A DNA stretch of 64,000 nt, from positions 5,022,001-5,086,000 of the forward strand of contig NZ_CP049910.1 of assembly GCF_011305995.1 (NCBI RefSeq). Reading direction: 5' to 3'. This DNA comes from Diaphorobacter sp. HDW4A. Lineage in GTDB: Bacteria > Pseudomonadota > Gammaproteobacteria > Burkholderiales > Burkholderiaceae_C. Under the pieces are notes generated by a model. That model saw only the letters and a program-made list of their open reading frames with translations. It had not been told where the DNA came from and made no database searches. Position numbers and translations under genes: made by a program. Within the stretch, counting starts at the first letter, position 1; each line of letters begins with the position of its first letter. Positions 51,359 through 61,300 of this stretch are shown in pieces.

Positions 51359-53605
51359 ATGTCCGCACAGGATTGGGCCGCTCAGGCCCTGAAATCGTTT
51401 GACACCGTCGTTCAGGCCACGGGCGGCTTTCGCAGCCGAGCGGGGCAGCGGCGCATGGCCGAGCAGGTGGCGCATGCGTTCAGTCTGGCGGAGCTGGGCA
51501 AGGTGGATGCGGACGATGAAGGTGCCGAGCCGCCCAAGCGCGCCATTGCCGTGGTGCAGGCTGGCACGGGCGTGGGCAAGTCGCTGGCGTACAGCGTGCC
51601 CGCGATTGCCATGGCGCTGGAGCGTGGCACGCGCGTGCTGATCTCTACTGCCACGGTGGCACTGCAGGAGCAGCTGGTCACCAAGGACCTGCCCGCGCTG
51701 GCCGCCCACATGCCCAAGCCGTTCAAGTTTGCGCTGGCCAAGGGGCGTGGGCGCTATATCTGCAAGCTCAAGCTCGAGCGGCTGGCGGCCGGCTCCGATG
51801 CGTCGGGTGATTCCGATGGCATGGCCGACGACGATCTGTTCGCCGAAGAGGAGGCGGCCGAGCGCGCCAAGCGCCCGCGTGCCGAATCCGAGGCGCGCAT
51901 GAAGTTCTACACCAGCATGGCTGATGCGCTGGCGCGCGGCGCGTGGGACGGCGACCGCGACACGCTCGACACGCCGCCCGAGGCCGAGGTCTGGAGCCCC
52001 GTCGCGGCGGAGGCCAGTTCGTGCACCAGCAAGCATTGCCCGGCCTTCAGCAACTGCACATATTTCGAGCGCCGCAAGGAGCTGGTCGCCGCGCAGGTCA
52101 TCGTCGCCAATCACGATCTGCTGCTGTCCTCGCTTGGCGCGCGGCTGCTGCCCGAGCTCGACAACTGCCTGCTGGTGGTGGACGAGGCGCACCATCTGCC
52201 CGGCACGGCGCTGGACCAGTTCGGCTGCGAGGCCGATCTCTCGCGCCTGACCTGGATCGACAAGCTCGCAAGCCGCGCGATGCGCATCGGCCAGCTCGTC
52301 GAGGTCGAGGAAGTGGCCGACATTCCCACCGATTCCGCGCGCCTGCGCACCGCGCTGCAGGACGTGGCGCGGCTGGTGATGGACCTCTACGGCGAGCAGC
52401 TCAAGTCTCCGAGGCAAGGCTTTGGCGGGGGCACGAACAATGCCGCCACGAGCCGCTTTGGCAACTCAGCGCCGCGCTACTCCACGCCCTACAACAACAT
52501 CACCCGCGCCCGCGTGCCCGGCGGCGTGCTGCCTGCCGAGCTGATCGAGCCGCTGTCGCAGGTGGCGCACCACGCAGAAGGCTTTCTCACCGCGCTGCGC
52601 GCCATCTCCAAGGCGCTGCGCAGCGAGATCAAGGACAAGCCCGACGAGGCACGTCGCCTGTCCACGCTCTATGCCCAGATCGGCGCGCTCGCGCCTCGCC
52701 TGGAGAGCGTGCACGCCACCACCTCGCTGCTGCTGCAGGACACGCCAGAAGGCGCGGCACCTGCGGCGAAGTGGTTCACGCTCGAGATCGACGGTGACTA
52801 CATCGTCGTCAAGGCCCACGCCAGCCCGCTGCTGCCCGGCAACACACTGCGCAACCACCTGTGGTCCGCCGTGCGCGGCGCGGTGCTCACATCGGCCACG
52901 CTCACGAGCTGCGGACAGTTCGATTTCTTTCTGCGCGAAGCGGGCCTGCACGGCGACGATGCGGTAACCACGCTCGAAGTGCCCAGCCCTTTCGACTACG
53001 CATTGCAGGGCACCTTCGTCGCAACGGAGACGAACGCCGATCCCAAGAATGCGCAGGCCTTCACCGCTGAGATGGTGGACGCGCTGCTCTCCGATCTGGC
53101 GATGGTCGAGGCCGGTGCGCTCGTGCTTTTCACTTCGCGCGACCAGATGCGCCAGGCCGTCGACGCCCTGCCCACGGTCATGCGCGGCATCGTGCTCGTG
53201 CAAAACACCCTGCCCCGCCTGCAGTTGCTGGCCAAGCACCGCGAGCGCGTGGCCGAGGGCATGCCGTCGATCATCTTCGGCATGCAGTCGTTCGGTGAAG
53301 GGCTCGATCTACCCGGCCCGCTCTGCGAATCGCTGTTCATCACCAAGCTGCCCTTCGCGCCGCCCGACGACCCCGTCGGCGAGGCCCGCGCCGAATGGCT
53401 GCGCGGCTCGGGCCGCGACCCGTTCATCGAACTCGTCGTGCCCGCCACCGCCATCCGCCTCGCCCAATGGGCCGGCCGCGCCATCCGCACCGAAGAAGAC
53501 CGCGCGCATGTCTACTGCTACGACAAGCGGCTGGTGCGCACGAACTACGGGCAGATGCTGCTCAAGGGGCTGCCGCCGTTCACATTGGAGCGAAGGCAGG
53601 TGTGA
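51359..53605 (+). CDS. DinG-like Fe-S superfamily 2 helicase
   Basis: A 748-residue XPD/DinG-family 5'-3' helicase. Walker A is VQAGTGVGKSLAYSVPA. The iron-sulfur region has SSCTSKHCPAFSNCTYFERR, supplying at least three cysteines of a [4Fe-4S] cluster. The DEAH box is VVDEAHHLPG. C-terminal motifs include GMQSFGEGLDLPGP and QWAGRAIRTEEDRAHVYCYDKR, equivalent to the QxxGRxIR motif VI. The start MSAQDWAAQAL at 51359 is chosen because upstream codons lie in the dispersed repeat. The likely role is resolving R-loops or G-quadruplexes, as for DinG. Confidence 0.9.
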   Translation: MSAQDWAAQALKSFDTVVQATGGFRSRAGQRRMAEQVAHAFSLAELGKVDADDEGAEPPKRAIAVVQAGTGVGKSLAYSVPAIAMALERGTRVLISTATVALQEQLVTKDLPALAAHMPKPFKFALAKGRGRYICKLKLERLAAGSDASGDSDGMADDDLFAEEEAAERAKRPRAESEARMKFYTSMADALARGAWDGDRDTLDTPPEAEVWSPVAAEASSCTSKHCPAFSNCTYFERRKELVAAQVIVANHDLLLSSLGARLLPELDNCLLVVDEAHHLPGTALDQFGCEADLSRLTWIDKLASRAMRIGQLVEVEEVADIPTDSARLRTALQDVARLVMDLYGEQLKSPRQGFGGGTNNAATSRFGNSAPRYSTPYNNITRARVPGGVLPAELIEPLSQVAHHAEGFLTALRAISKALRSEIKDKPDEARRLSTLYAQIGALAPRLESVHATTSLLLQDTPEGAAPAAKWFTLEIDGDYIVVKAHASPLLPGNTLRNHLWSAVRGAVLTSATLTSCGQFDFFLREAGLHGDDAVTTLEVPSPFDYALQGTFVATETNADPKNAQAFTAEMVDALLSDLAMVEAGALVLFTSRDQMRQAVDALPTVMRGIVLVQNTLPRLQLLAKHRERVAEGMPSIIFGMQSFGEGLDLPGPLCESLFITKLPFAPPDDPVGEARAEWLRGSGRDPFIELVVPATAIRLAQWAGRAIRTEEDRAHVYCYDKRLVRTNYGQMLLKGLPPFTLERRQV

Positions 53606-53720
53606 GAACGTGTTTGCGATCTCCACGCCGTCTTGCAGGCGCGGCCTCGAGCGGTTCGCGCCTTGCAACCCATCCCGTTCCGCATCCTGCAAGCCTCGCG
53701 ATGAGATCGTAAACACGTTC
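53606..53720. repeat. 115-bp element with 18-base inverted-repeat ends
   Basis: GAACGTGTTTGCGATCTC at 53606-53623 and its complement at 53703-53720 match with one mismatch. An inner CTTGCAGG/CCTGCAAG pair nests inside. The element begins at the base after the helicase stop codon and has no frame of its own. It may act as a bidirectional 3'-end structure or be a MITE-like relic. Confidence 0.65.
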
Positions 53721-53854
53721 TGATTGTCGGCAACGGCGGCGGTTGGCAAGCAACAAGTCCGCATGTCGATATGCAAGTTTCGCGCTTCGCGGGCGCGGCG
53801 TGGACACCTAGAGTCGAGACACCTTTTTTTCAACAACCTGTGTGTCCATACCCT

Positions 53855-55216
53855 ATGCTTCACCGACTGCGCCCGACCTCTTTCGTCGCCCTGCTGCTGC
53901 CTCTTCCTCTGCTGCTCGCTGCGTGCGGTGGCGGCTCAAACGCGAGCGTGAGCAGCGGCTTCTCCGGCAGCAGCAATCCGCTGGCCACGGTCGATCAGAT
54001 CGCAGCAGAAAAGTTGGCGATCACGCTGGTACGGGCCCCCGCCGTCATCACCGCCAAGGCCGCGCTCAGGGCACAGTGGCTCGCTGCCGCGCAGAAGGTG
54101 GGCGGCGTGTCGGCTGAATCGCTCACCAACCTCGATGAGGCCGTGGACGAAGCGGTCTACTCCTCCGCGCTGAGTCTCGCGGCGCTGGCTTCGGGCAATC
54201 CGCAAGCGATCTCGATCCTGGCCGCGCCGCACACGTGGTTCGGCACGAGCGTGCCGGGTTCGCGCGTGGCCTTCGACAATCCGGACACCATCTACCGCCG
54301 CACCGCGCTGGATGCGACGGCCACCTACACCGTCTCGGGCCAGGCCGGCTCGCCCGCGCCGGTGGACTTCAACTTCAGCCTCTACAGCACCACCAATGCC
54401 ACGCTGGCCAACATCGCCCCCGACCAGCTCGCAACCAACGCCGACGGCAACTACTCCATCACGCTCGATGCAGCCACCAGCGGCACGGGCAACCATATAC
54501 AGCTCGCCTCCGGCACCGGCTCACTATTTGTTCGCGACACGGTGAGCGAGTGGGGCAAGCAGCAGTTCAACTCCGTGCAGTTCAAGCGCACGAGCGGCAC
54601 CGCGCCCACGGCCAAGACCCATGACGAGCTGATCACCGCGCTCGCCACATCCATCCAGACCACGTCCGGCGGCGCCGCGTTCACCACGTACAACGCGCTC
54701 GGCCACGCGCAGGCGAACAACACGCTGCCCGCGCCGTCGCTCGGAGGTACCGGTGGGCGCCTCGCGAATCAGGCCGCCACCTACAGCGCCTTCGATCTCA
54801 CTGACGATCAGGCACTGGTGATCACCGTGGGCTTGGGCGGTGCGAAATACTTCATCGCGCCCGCCTACGGCCGCTGGCTGATCACCACGGATTACATCAA
54901 CCACACGCAGACGCTGAACAACGCGCAGTCCGTCGCCAATCCAGACGGCACCTACACCTATGTGGTCTCGCCCAAGGATCCGGGTGTGTACAACTGGGTG
55001 GACACCGTCGGTCTGCATCAGGGCTTCCTCAATCTGCGCTGGCAGGGTCTGCCCGCGACGACAACGAACGGCGGCCCGTCGGCCAGCGTGCAGCTGGTGA
55101 AGCTGAGTGATCTGAAGAGCGTGCTGCCCGCAACCACGAAATTCGTCAGCAATGCGGAGCGTCAGGCACAGCTCGACGCGCGGGCCGCAAGCTACGCATC
55201 ACGCTACGCATCCTGA
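53855..55216 (+). CDS. Putative lipoprotein, DUF1254/DUF1214-like
   Basis: A 453-residue exported protein. The lipoprotein signal is short and clear: MLHRLRPTSFVALLLPLPLLLAAC with Cys at residue 24 followed by GGGS. The body shows blocks reminiscent of DUF1254/DUF1214 proteins (AFDNPDTIYRRTALDATATYTVSG and DPGVYNWVDTVGLHQGFLNLRWQG). Function is unknown. The ATG at 53855 is chosen for the signal peptide; the longer frame adds an unlikely 28-residue tail. Confidence 0.75.
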   Translation: MLHRLRPTSFVALLLPLPLLLAACGGGSNASVSSGFSGSSNPLATVDQIAAEKLAITLVRAPAVITAKAALRAQWLAAAQKVGGVSAESLTNLDEAVDEAVYSSALSLAALASGNPQAISILAAPHTWFGTSVPGSRVAFDNPDTIYRRTALDATATYTVSGQAGSPAPVDFNFSLYSTTNATLANIAPDQLATNADGNYSITLDAATSGTGNHIQLASGTGSLFVRDTVSEWGKQQFNSVQFKRTSGTAPTAKTHDELITALATSIQTTSGGAAFTTYNALGHAQANNTLPAPSLGGTGGRLANQAATYSAFDLTDDQALVITVGLGGAKYFIAPAYGRWLITTDYINHTQTLNNAQSVANPDGTYTYVVSPKDPGVYNWVDTVGLHQGFLNLRWQGLPATTTNGGPSASVQLVKLSDLKSVLPATTKFVSNAERQAQLDARAASYASRYAS

Positions 55217-55239
55217 TCCAAACCGGTACACGGGGATGC

Positions 55240-55881
55240 ATGCACAATCGCCGCATGCCTTCCTCTTCCCCCATCGCCGTCATCGACTTCGAAACCACCG
55301 GCATGACGCCCGTCCAAGGCGCACGCGCGACCGAGGTCGCGATCGTGCTGCTGCAGGACGGCCAGGTCGTGGACCGCTTCCAGAGCCTGATGCGAACGGG
55401 CGTCTACATCCCCTCGTTCATCACCCAGCTCACCGGCATCACCAATGCCATGGTGGCCGATGCGCCCGATGCCGAAGATGTCATGCGCAAGGCCGCGCGC
55501 TTTGTAGATAACGCACCGATGGTGGCGCACAACGCCTCGTTCGACAGCAAGTTCTGGTGCACCGAGATGCAGATGGCGGGCATCACCGCGCGCCATCCAT
55601 TCGCCTGCACCGTGCTGCTCTCGCGCCGCCTCTATCCGGAGGCGCGCAGCCACAGCCTTGGCAACATCGTCGACCACCTCGGCCTGCCGCGCGCGGGGCG
55701 TGCGCACCGGGCGCTGGCAGATGCGGAAATGGCGGCTTCGCTGCTCGCACGCATCCAGCAGGATCTGCAATCGCGCTGGGGCATCGAGCAGCCGGGACAT
55801 GAGCTGCTCAGCGGACTGCAGCGATGCGCGAAGCCAGGGGTGGCGCAATGGTTGGCACGCCATACCCGAAACGAAGCATGA
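55240..55881 (+). CDS. DnaQ-like 3'-5' exonuclease (DEDDh)
   Basis: A 213-residue exonuclease of the DnaQ/epsilon superfamily. Catalytic motifs are Exo I VIDFETTGM (Asp and Glu), Exo II HNASFDSKF and Exo III HRALADAEMA (His and Asp). It is a single-domain protein without the polymerase-binding tail of DnaQ. A second ATG at 55255 is an alternative start. It may serve in DNA repair or RNA trimming. Confidence 0.88.
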   Translation: MHNRRMPSSSPIAVIDFETTGMTPVQGARATEVAIVLLQDGQVVDRFQSLMRTGVYIPSFITQLTGITNAMVADAPDAEDVMRKAARFVDNAPMVAHNASFDSKFWCTEMQMAGITARHPFACTVLLSRRLYPEARSHSLGNIVDHLGLPRAGRAHRALADAEMAASLLARIQQDLQSRWGIEQPGHELLSGLQRCAKPGVAQWLARHTRNEA

Positions 55882-55897
55882 TGAATCAGCCTGCGCG

Positions 55898-57292
55898 CTA
55901 GTACACCGCACGCACCTGCAGACTGAGCGCTCCGGCAAGATCTGCCGCCAGGCGTTTCGCATCCCGCTTGTCGATCTGGCCCACGCTGATGCGGATGCCG
56001 GGCGAGTTCATCAGCGACATCGTCGATCCCGCCTGAACGGCCCATCCACGTGATGCCATGGCTTGAACGACGGTCAGCTCATCGGGTACACCAATCCACA
56101 GGTGCAATCCTTCACCGTCCAAATCGACATCTAGCGCAACGCCGTGCTTGTGCAACTCGGCCAACAGTGCCTGTCGCCGCGCGGCATAGTTGCCCTGCAT
56201 GTGCGTGAATGATCCCCGTCCCCGCCCCTTGACGGACTGACGCCACAACAGCGCGGCGAAGCGCTGCAGCCACAGGCTCACCTTGCGCGGGCCGATTGCA
56301 TGATGCGCACGCATGCCGTCGATGAGATCGGGAAGCCCGGCTGCAATGCACACGCGCATCTCGGCGCCGAGCGCCTTTCCCAGTGACATCACATACAGCC
56401 AGTTGGGTGGCAGTGCATTGCTGTTGTGGCTGCCACTCTTTCCACCGCCCGAGACAAACGGAGTCTTGCTGAGCAGGCCCCAGTAGTCGTTGAATATGAC
56501 GAGCGTGTTCGGACACGCTCGCAATTGCTTGCGCAGTGCGCGCCAGCGATCGCCACGCAGATTGGCACCGGTGGGGTTGTGCGCACGCGGCGTGAGCACC
56601 ATGGCGGCGCAGCTCGCGAGCACACCCGCTGGGGGCACCTGGATGCCTTGCGCATCCATGGGAAGGGGCACGGGACGCAGACGCAAACTGCGCAGCAGCG
56701 CGAGCAATGGCGGCCAGCAAGGGTCTTCGATAGCGACGCGGTCGCCCGGACGCGCGTGCTGGCGCAGGGAGCGTTCGATGGTGTCGAGCGTGCTGGAGAA
56801 AACGCCCACAGAGGATTGCGATGGAATGCCTTGCGACTGCAGCCATTCACGCGTGACGCAGAGCAGCTCCTCGTCATCGCCGAGCTCACCGGATGGGCTG
56901 CTTATGCCAGATGTCGGCGGCGCGAGAAAGACGCGCAGCTTGTTCCAGGCACCCGCGCGCAGCTGTGCAAGCAGCGTGGGATCTACCTGTCCACTGGCCA
57001 GATCGCGTAGACCATGCGGAACCACGTAGACAGCAGGCATCTGCACCGCCTCTCCCGCCACCCGCGTACCGCGGCGGCCCGAAGTGACCAGACGCCCGGC
57101 ATCTCTCAGTCGCGCATAGGCGGCAGCCACCGTGTTTGGGTTGACACCCAACTGCGTCGCGAGATGCCGCACGGCGGGCAGAGCGTCGCCTGCCTGGAGT
57201 TCGCCGCTGCGAAGAGAAGTTTCGATACTGCTGGCAATGTCTTGGGCATTGCTTCCCTGGATATTCTGTACTGACCAATTCATCCCATACAT
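55898..57292 (-). CDS. MocR-family transcriptional regulator (GntR-aminotransferase fusion)
   Basis: A 464-residue regulator. The N-terminal GntR winged helix (LPAVRHLATQLGVNPNTVAAAYARLRDAGRLV) is joined by a linker to a class-I aminotransferase-like domain that normally binds pyridoxal phosphate. The PLP lysine candidate is in MSLGKALGAEMR. RAHNPTGANLRGDRW resembles the NPTG segment of fold-type I enzymes. No obvious target gene is divergent; a perfect palindrome lies just upstream. Confidence 0.87.
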   Translation of the reverse strand: MYGMNWSVQNIQGSNAQDIASSIETSLRSGELQAGDALPAVRHLATQLGVNPNTVAAAYARLRDAGRLVTSGRRGTRVAGEAVQMPAVYVVPHGLRDLASGQVDPTLLAQLRAGAWNKLRVFLAPPTSGISSPSGELGDDEELLCVTREWLQSQGIPSQSSVGVFSSTLDTIERSLRQHARPGDRVAIEDPCWPPLLALLRSLRLRPVPLPMDAQGIQVPPAGVLASCAAMVLTPRAHNPTGANLRGDRWRALRKQLRACPNTLVIFNDYWGLLSKTPFVSGGGKSGSHNSNALPPNWLYVMSLGKALGAEMRVCIAAGLPDLIDGMRAHHAIGPRKVSLWLQRFAALLWRQSVKGRGRGSFTHMQGNYAARRQALLAELHKHGVALDVDLDGEGLHLWIGVPDELTVVQAMASRGWAVQAGSTMSLMNSPGIRISVGQIDKRDAKRLAADLAGALSLQVRAVY

Positions 57293-58243
57293 TGTATTGT
57301 TTGTACTAGTACAATTTTTTGTATGTAGAACGATGCTTTGAAAGTAGCGTGAGCAAAAGTTCTATATTGCTTAAAAAATGTGCAAAACACCGAAAAACCT
57401 GCCATTTTGGGCCTTCAAAAGTATGAGGAAGGAGTGACATGGGTGTGACGCCCATCGTCTCCAAAGGGAAAGCTGGAGGCACTTCTGTTTTAGCGACAAA
57501 AAAGTAAAAAAATCGCGCAGAAAAGTGAAGGAAAACCAGAATTTCCGAATTTTTCCGAAACTCCTCCGCCTTGGATGCTGCGAATTGCCCAAAATTCAGG
57601 CATTGCAAGAAATGAATGTACTTTCATTTTTTGACCTGCCGCAAAACCAGTGACAGCCATCGAGAAAAACGTGTCAGATGCGATGCCGGTTTTCAGCAAC
57701 ATTTATTTGAGAATCGGAGCCGCAGAAAGGGGGCGTGATACACGCTCACGGAACACCTTTTCCGACCGCATGGGACTCTGGCGACCTGCGCACGCGTGGC
57801 TCCTGCTGCTGGCATCTACAGCCCCACATGGGCACGTCGAACTGCATGCAAACACGGGAGATCACACATGCGAGAACGCACTATCCAGCGCTATCTGTTG
57901 CGTGCATATGTGCGGCAACATTCACTTCTGAGGCGCGATGGAAGCACCCACCATTTCCCGATTTTCACGGTCCGCGCGCCGCAGCCCGTTGACGCTATGT
58001 GCAACGCGTCTCGACTGACATCGCATTCTCTGCCGACTACGCGTCGCGCAAGTCCCCGCACCTCACAGGCTGGACAGGGCATCAAGGGTGCACGTCACGC
58101 CGCTGGCCCATAGTTCCTTCGTACCCATCCAATCGACGCGTGCATGCGCCTTGATTCGGCCAGTCAACAACGAAACGCAAGCCAAGCACTCGCCTCACTT
58201 GATCAAGGCATGTGGAGCGGCCTCCGGATATCAAGCGCCCATG
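57293..58243. other. Intergenic region, AT-rich in its first half
   Basis: About 950 bases without a supportable gene. The first 370 bases are markedly richer in A and T than the genes around. Short open frames on either strand have no family resemblance or ribosome binding site. The promoter of the MocR gene and possibly a small RNA could lie here, but I cannot show either. Confidence 0.45.
57301..57314. promoter_or_regulatory. Palindrome TTGTACTAGTACAA upstream of the MocR gene
   Basis: A perfect 14-base palindrome, 8 bases before the MocR start codon on the minus strand, in a TTGTA-rich setting. GntR/MocR proteins often bind such direct or inverted TTGTAC words and repress themselves, so autoregulation is the likely use. 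Confidence 0.5.
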
Positions 58244-58281
58244 AAAAAGGCCGATGACTCATTGAAGAGTCATCGGCCTTT
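58244..58281 (-). terminator. Intrinsic terminator of the giant repeat-protein gene
   Basis: On the minus strand GGCCGATGACTC and GAGTCATCGGCC form a perfect 12-bp stem with a 6-base loop, followed by TTTTT. It lies about 40 bases after the stop codon at 58322. The mirrored A run also makes it usable from the other side. Confidence 0.9.
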
Positions 58282-58321
58282 GCCGTGGGGTCCTATGACG
58301 CGCTACAGTGCTGTCCGCAAC

Positions 58322-61300
58322 TTACTTGCGGCGACGCACTCCGCCGTTCTGCCACAGCGCCATCAGGCAGAGCAACGAGGCCAGAGCGATCAGGCTCCAT
58401 TGCGACAGAGTCGGCACTGGAGTGACACCGGACGACACCGGGCGAAGCTCGCCGAAGTTGTAGTCCGTCGCCACATCACCGCCCTTGAGGGTGACGGACG
58501 TGATCACATCGTTGCCGGCAGTACCGCCATGGGAACCGGCGGTGTCCTTGCCGTCAACCCACTTTTCGGGATGGATTTCCACTACGGTGTAGGTGCCGGG
58601 AGCCACCACCGGGAACTCCCAGTAGCCGGTGCTGTCGGTCGTGGTCGTGAATACCAGCGAACCGTCGGTGGCAGAGCGCAGCTCGATCGTCACGCCGGAG
58701 ATGCCTTCCTCGCCCTTGCCGATACTGCCGTCGTCGTTGCGGTCATGATAGACATGGCCGGAGATCGATGCGATCTCGGCAGCAGTCTGCTCACCCACGG
58801 TCAGATCGGCCGTGGTGGGAATGGGGTTCACGCCCATTTCCGTTTCGAGTTCACCCGCAGGGATGGTGTTCGGATGAACACCCGCCACGGACGACGTCAC
58901 GCGCACTGCAATCACGCAGCCGCCCACTGGAATCGAACCACCTGTCAGGTACTTCACCGACGATGCACTCACCGAGACAAAGTTGATGTCGCAGGTCGTG
59001 CCCGTGGTGTTGGCCGGAATGACCGCCGACATGTCCACCAACGCGTCCGTCATGTCCTTCTTCAGCGTCTGCACCGTGGTTCCACCGTTGCCCAACTTGA
59101 TCGTCAGCGTGGACTCCTGTCCCGCAACGATGATGGTGGGCGCGAAGCTCTTGCTCACACTGGGTGGCTGGCCTGGGTTGACGATCAGATCAGCCGTGGT
59201 CGGCGGAATGTTGTCGCCCTTGTCGGTCTTCAGGTCACCAGGGTGGATCGTGTTGGTGTACGGACCGCCCGAGACGGTGGACGTCACGTTCACCGTGATC
59301 GTGCAGCTACCCTTGGCAGGAATGGTGTTGCCAGCCTGATAGGTCACGGTGTCGCCTCCGGCCTCAGCCACAATCCCTGCGTTCGTGCACGAGCCGCCAA
59401 TGGTCAGCGGATCGGCAATCTTTACTTCGGTCGGCATGGTGTCCACCATGTCGGCTGTCAGCGTCGCCACGGCCGCATTCGGATTGTCCAGTGTGATGGT
59501 CAGCTTCGAGACGCCACCGGGGTTGATGGTGCCGGGCGAGAACGCCTTGAGCACGGTCGGATTGAGCGCGCTCTTGATGATCAGCCCTGCAGTCGCGTCG
59601 TTGGGATTGCTGCCCGCTTCCTTGGTGCCAAGATCACCCTTGCGGATGATGTTGGTGTACGAACCTGCCTTGGACGAGGTCACGTCCACGATGATCGTGC
59701 AACCACCCGCAGGAATGGCGGAGTCGGTCAGATAGGAAACCGTCAGACTATTCGCATCGGCCACTTTATTGCCGGGGCAAGTGCCACCCAGATGGGGCGT
59801 TGCTGCCACTACCACGTCGGTGGGCAAGGCATCCACCAAGTCCTTGCTCAGGGTGAGCGGAACTGTGTTCGGATTGTTCAGCATGATCGTCAGCGTGGAG
59901 ATACCGTTCACATCGATCTGTTCCGGATTGAATGCCTTGTCCACCGAAGGCGCAGCCGGCTCGTCCACACCCAGCGTCGCGTTAGCGGGCTCGGGGTTGA
60001 CGCCTGCCGTTGTCTCCAACTGGCCAGCGGCGATGGTGTTCAGGTAGTTGCCGGTCTTGGAGGACGTGACATCCACCGAGATCGTGCAGCCGCCCACAGG
60101 GATGGTTGCGCCATTAGCGTAGGTCACCTTGATGTCGTTGGCATTTGCGGTGACAGCGCCCGAACAGGCAGTTGCGCCTGCCAGATTACCGTTGATGTTC
60201 GGCGTGGCTGCCACGAACACGTCGCCCGGCAGCGCGTCCACCAGCGACTTGGTCAGCGTGATGGGTGTCTTGTTCTGGTTCTCAAGACGGATGCGCAACG
60301 TGCTCACGTTGTCGGGAGCGGTGGACTGGATCTGCACCGGAGTGAAGCTCTTGGTGACTGCGGGCGGATCCAGCACTTCCAGATCGGCTTCCGTAGGGTT
60401 GCCGTTGGTCAGGCCCTGATCGCTCGTGATCGCGTTCGGGCCGATGGTGTTCTTGAACGAGCCGGACTTGTTCGCTACGACGAATGCGCGGAACACGCAA
60501 GTGCCCGCAGTGACCGGATTGGTCGCGCCATTGGCGGCTGCAACGGTCGCACCTTTCAGTGTGAAACTGGTCGCGCCGGGGTTGGCCGTCACCGTGCCAC
60601 CCATGCAGGTCGTACTGACATTGGGGTTCTCGGCCACCGCCATATTGGGCGGCAGATTGTCAGTCAGGCTCACGCCTGTCATCGGCACGGTGGCATTGTT
60701 CTTCACGGTCACGATCAACTCGACGGGCGCACCCACCTTGACGGGATCGGTCGTGTTGAACATCTTCGTGACTTCAGGGTCCGGCACCACATGCAGAGTG
60801 GACTCGCCCGGATCGGGATTGGTCACGCCCTGATCGGTCTTCACACTGTTGGTGGGAATGCTGTTCAGGTAGTCGCCCTTGTCGCCAGCGGTCACATTCA
60901 CTTCCAGATCGCAAGATGCGCCAGGAGCCAGTGTTGCGCCCGACACGGTGATCTGACCGGCGCCCGCGTCCATCATGATCTTGCCATCCGCGCAAGTGGT
61001 CGTGGCATTTGGCGTTGTGGCAAAACCCAGACCGGCCGGAAGCTTGTCGGTGAAGGTCACGCCCTTGAGCACCACCGGATTGATCACCGATGGGTCAAAG
61101 GTGCTGACCAGTTTGATCTTCAGGCGTGATACCGCGTTGGCCGCAATGTAGGCAGGCTCGAAGCCCTTGGAGATGCCCAGACCCTGCAGTGTCGTCAGCG
61201 TCGCCGAAGTGGGCTGCGCATTGGTGTAGCCACCCTGACTGGTCACGGCCTTGGCCGGGATGGTGTTGGTCAGGTTCAGGAACGAAACCGACGTCACCTT

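Noticed and set aside
57306..57608. Small minus-strand gene of 100 codons in the AT-rich spacer
   Set aside because: It has no ribosome binding site, no family resemblance and a Phe-rich composition typical of chance frames in AT-rich DNA.
58088..61129. Thousand-residue plus-strand open frame opposite the giant repeat protein
   Set aside because: The translation is rich in His, Arg and Gly with periodicity imposed by the repeats on the other strand. It has no ribosome binding site or domains, while the minus strand shows clear DUF11 repeats and a terminator.
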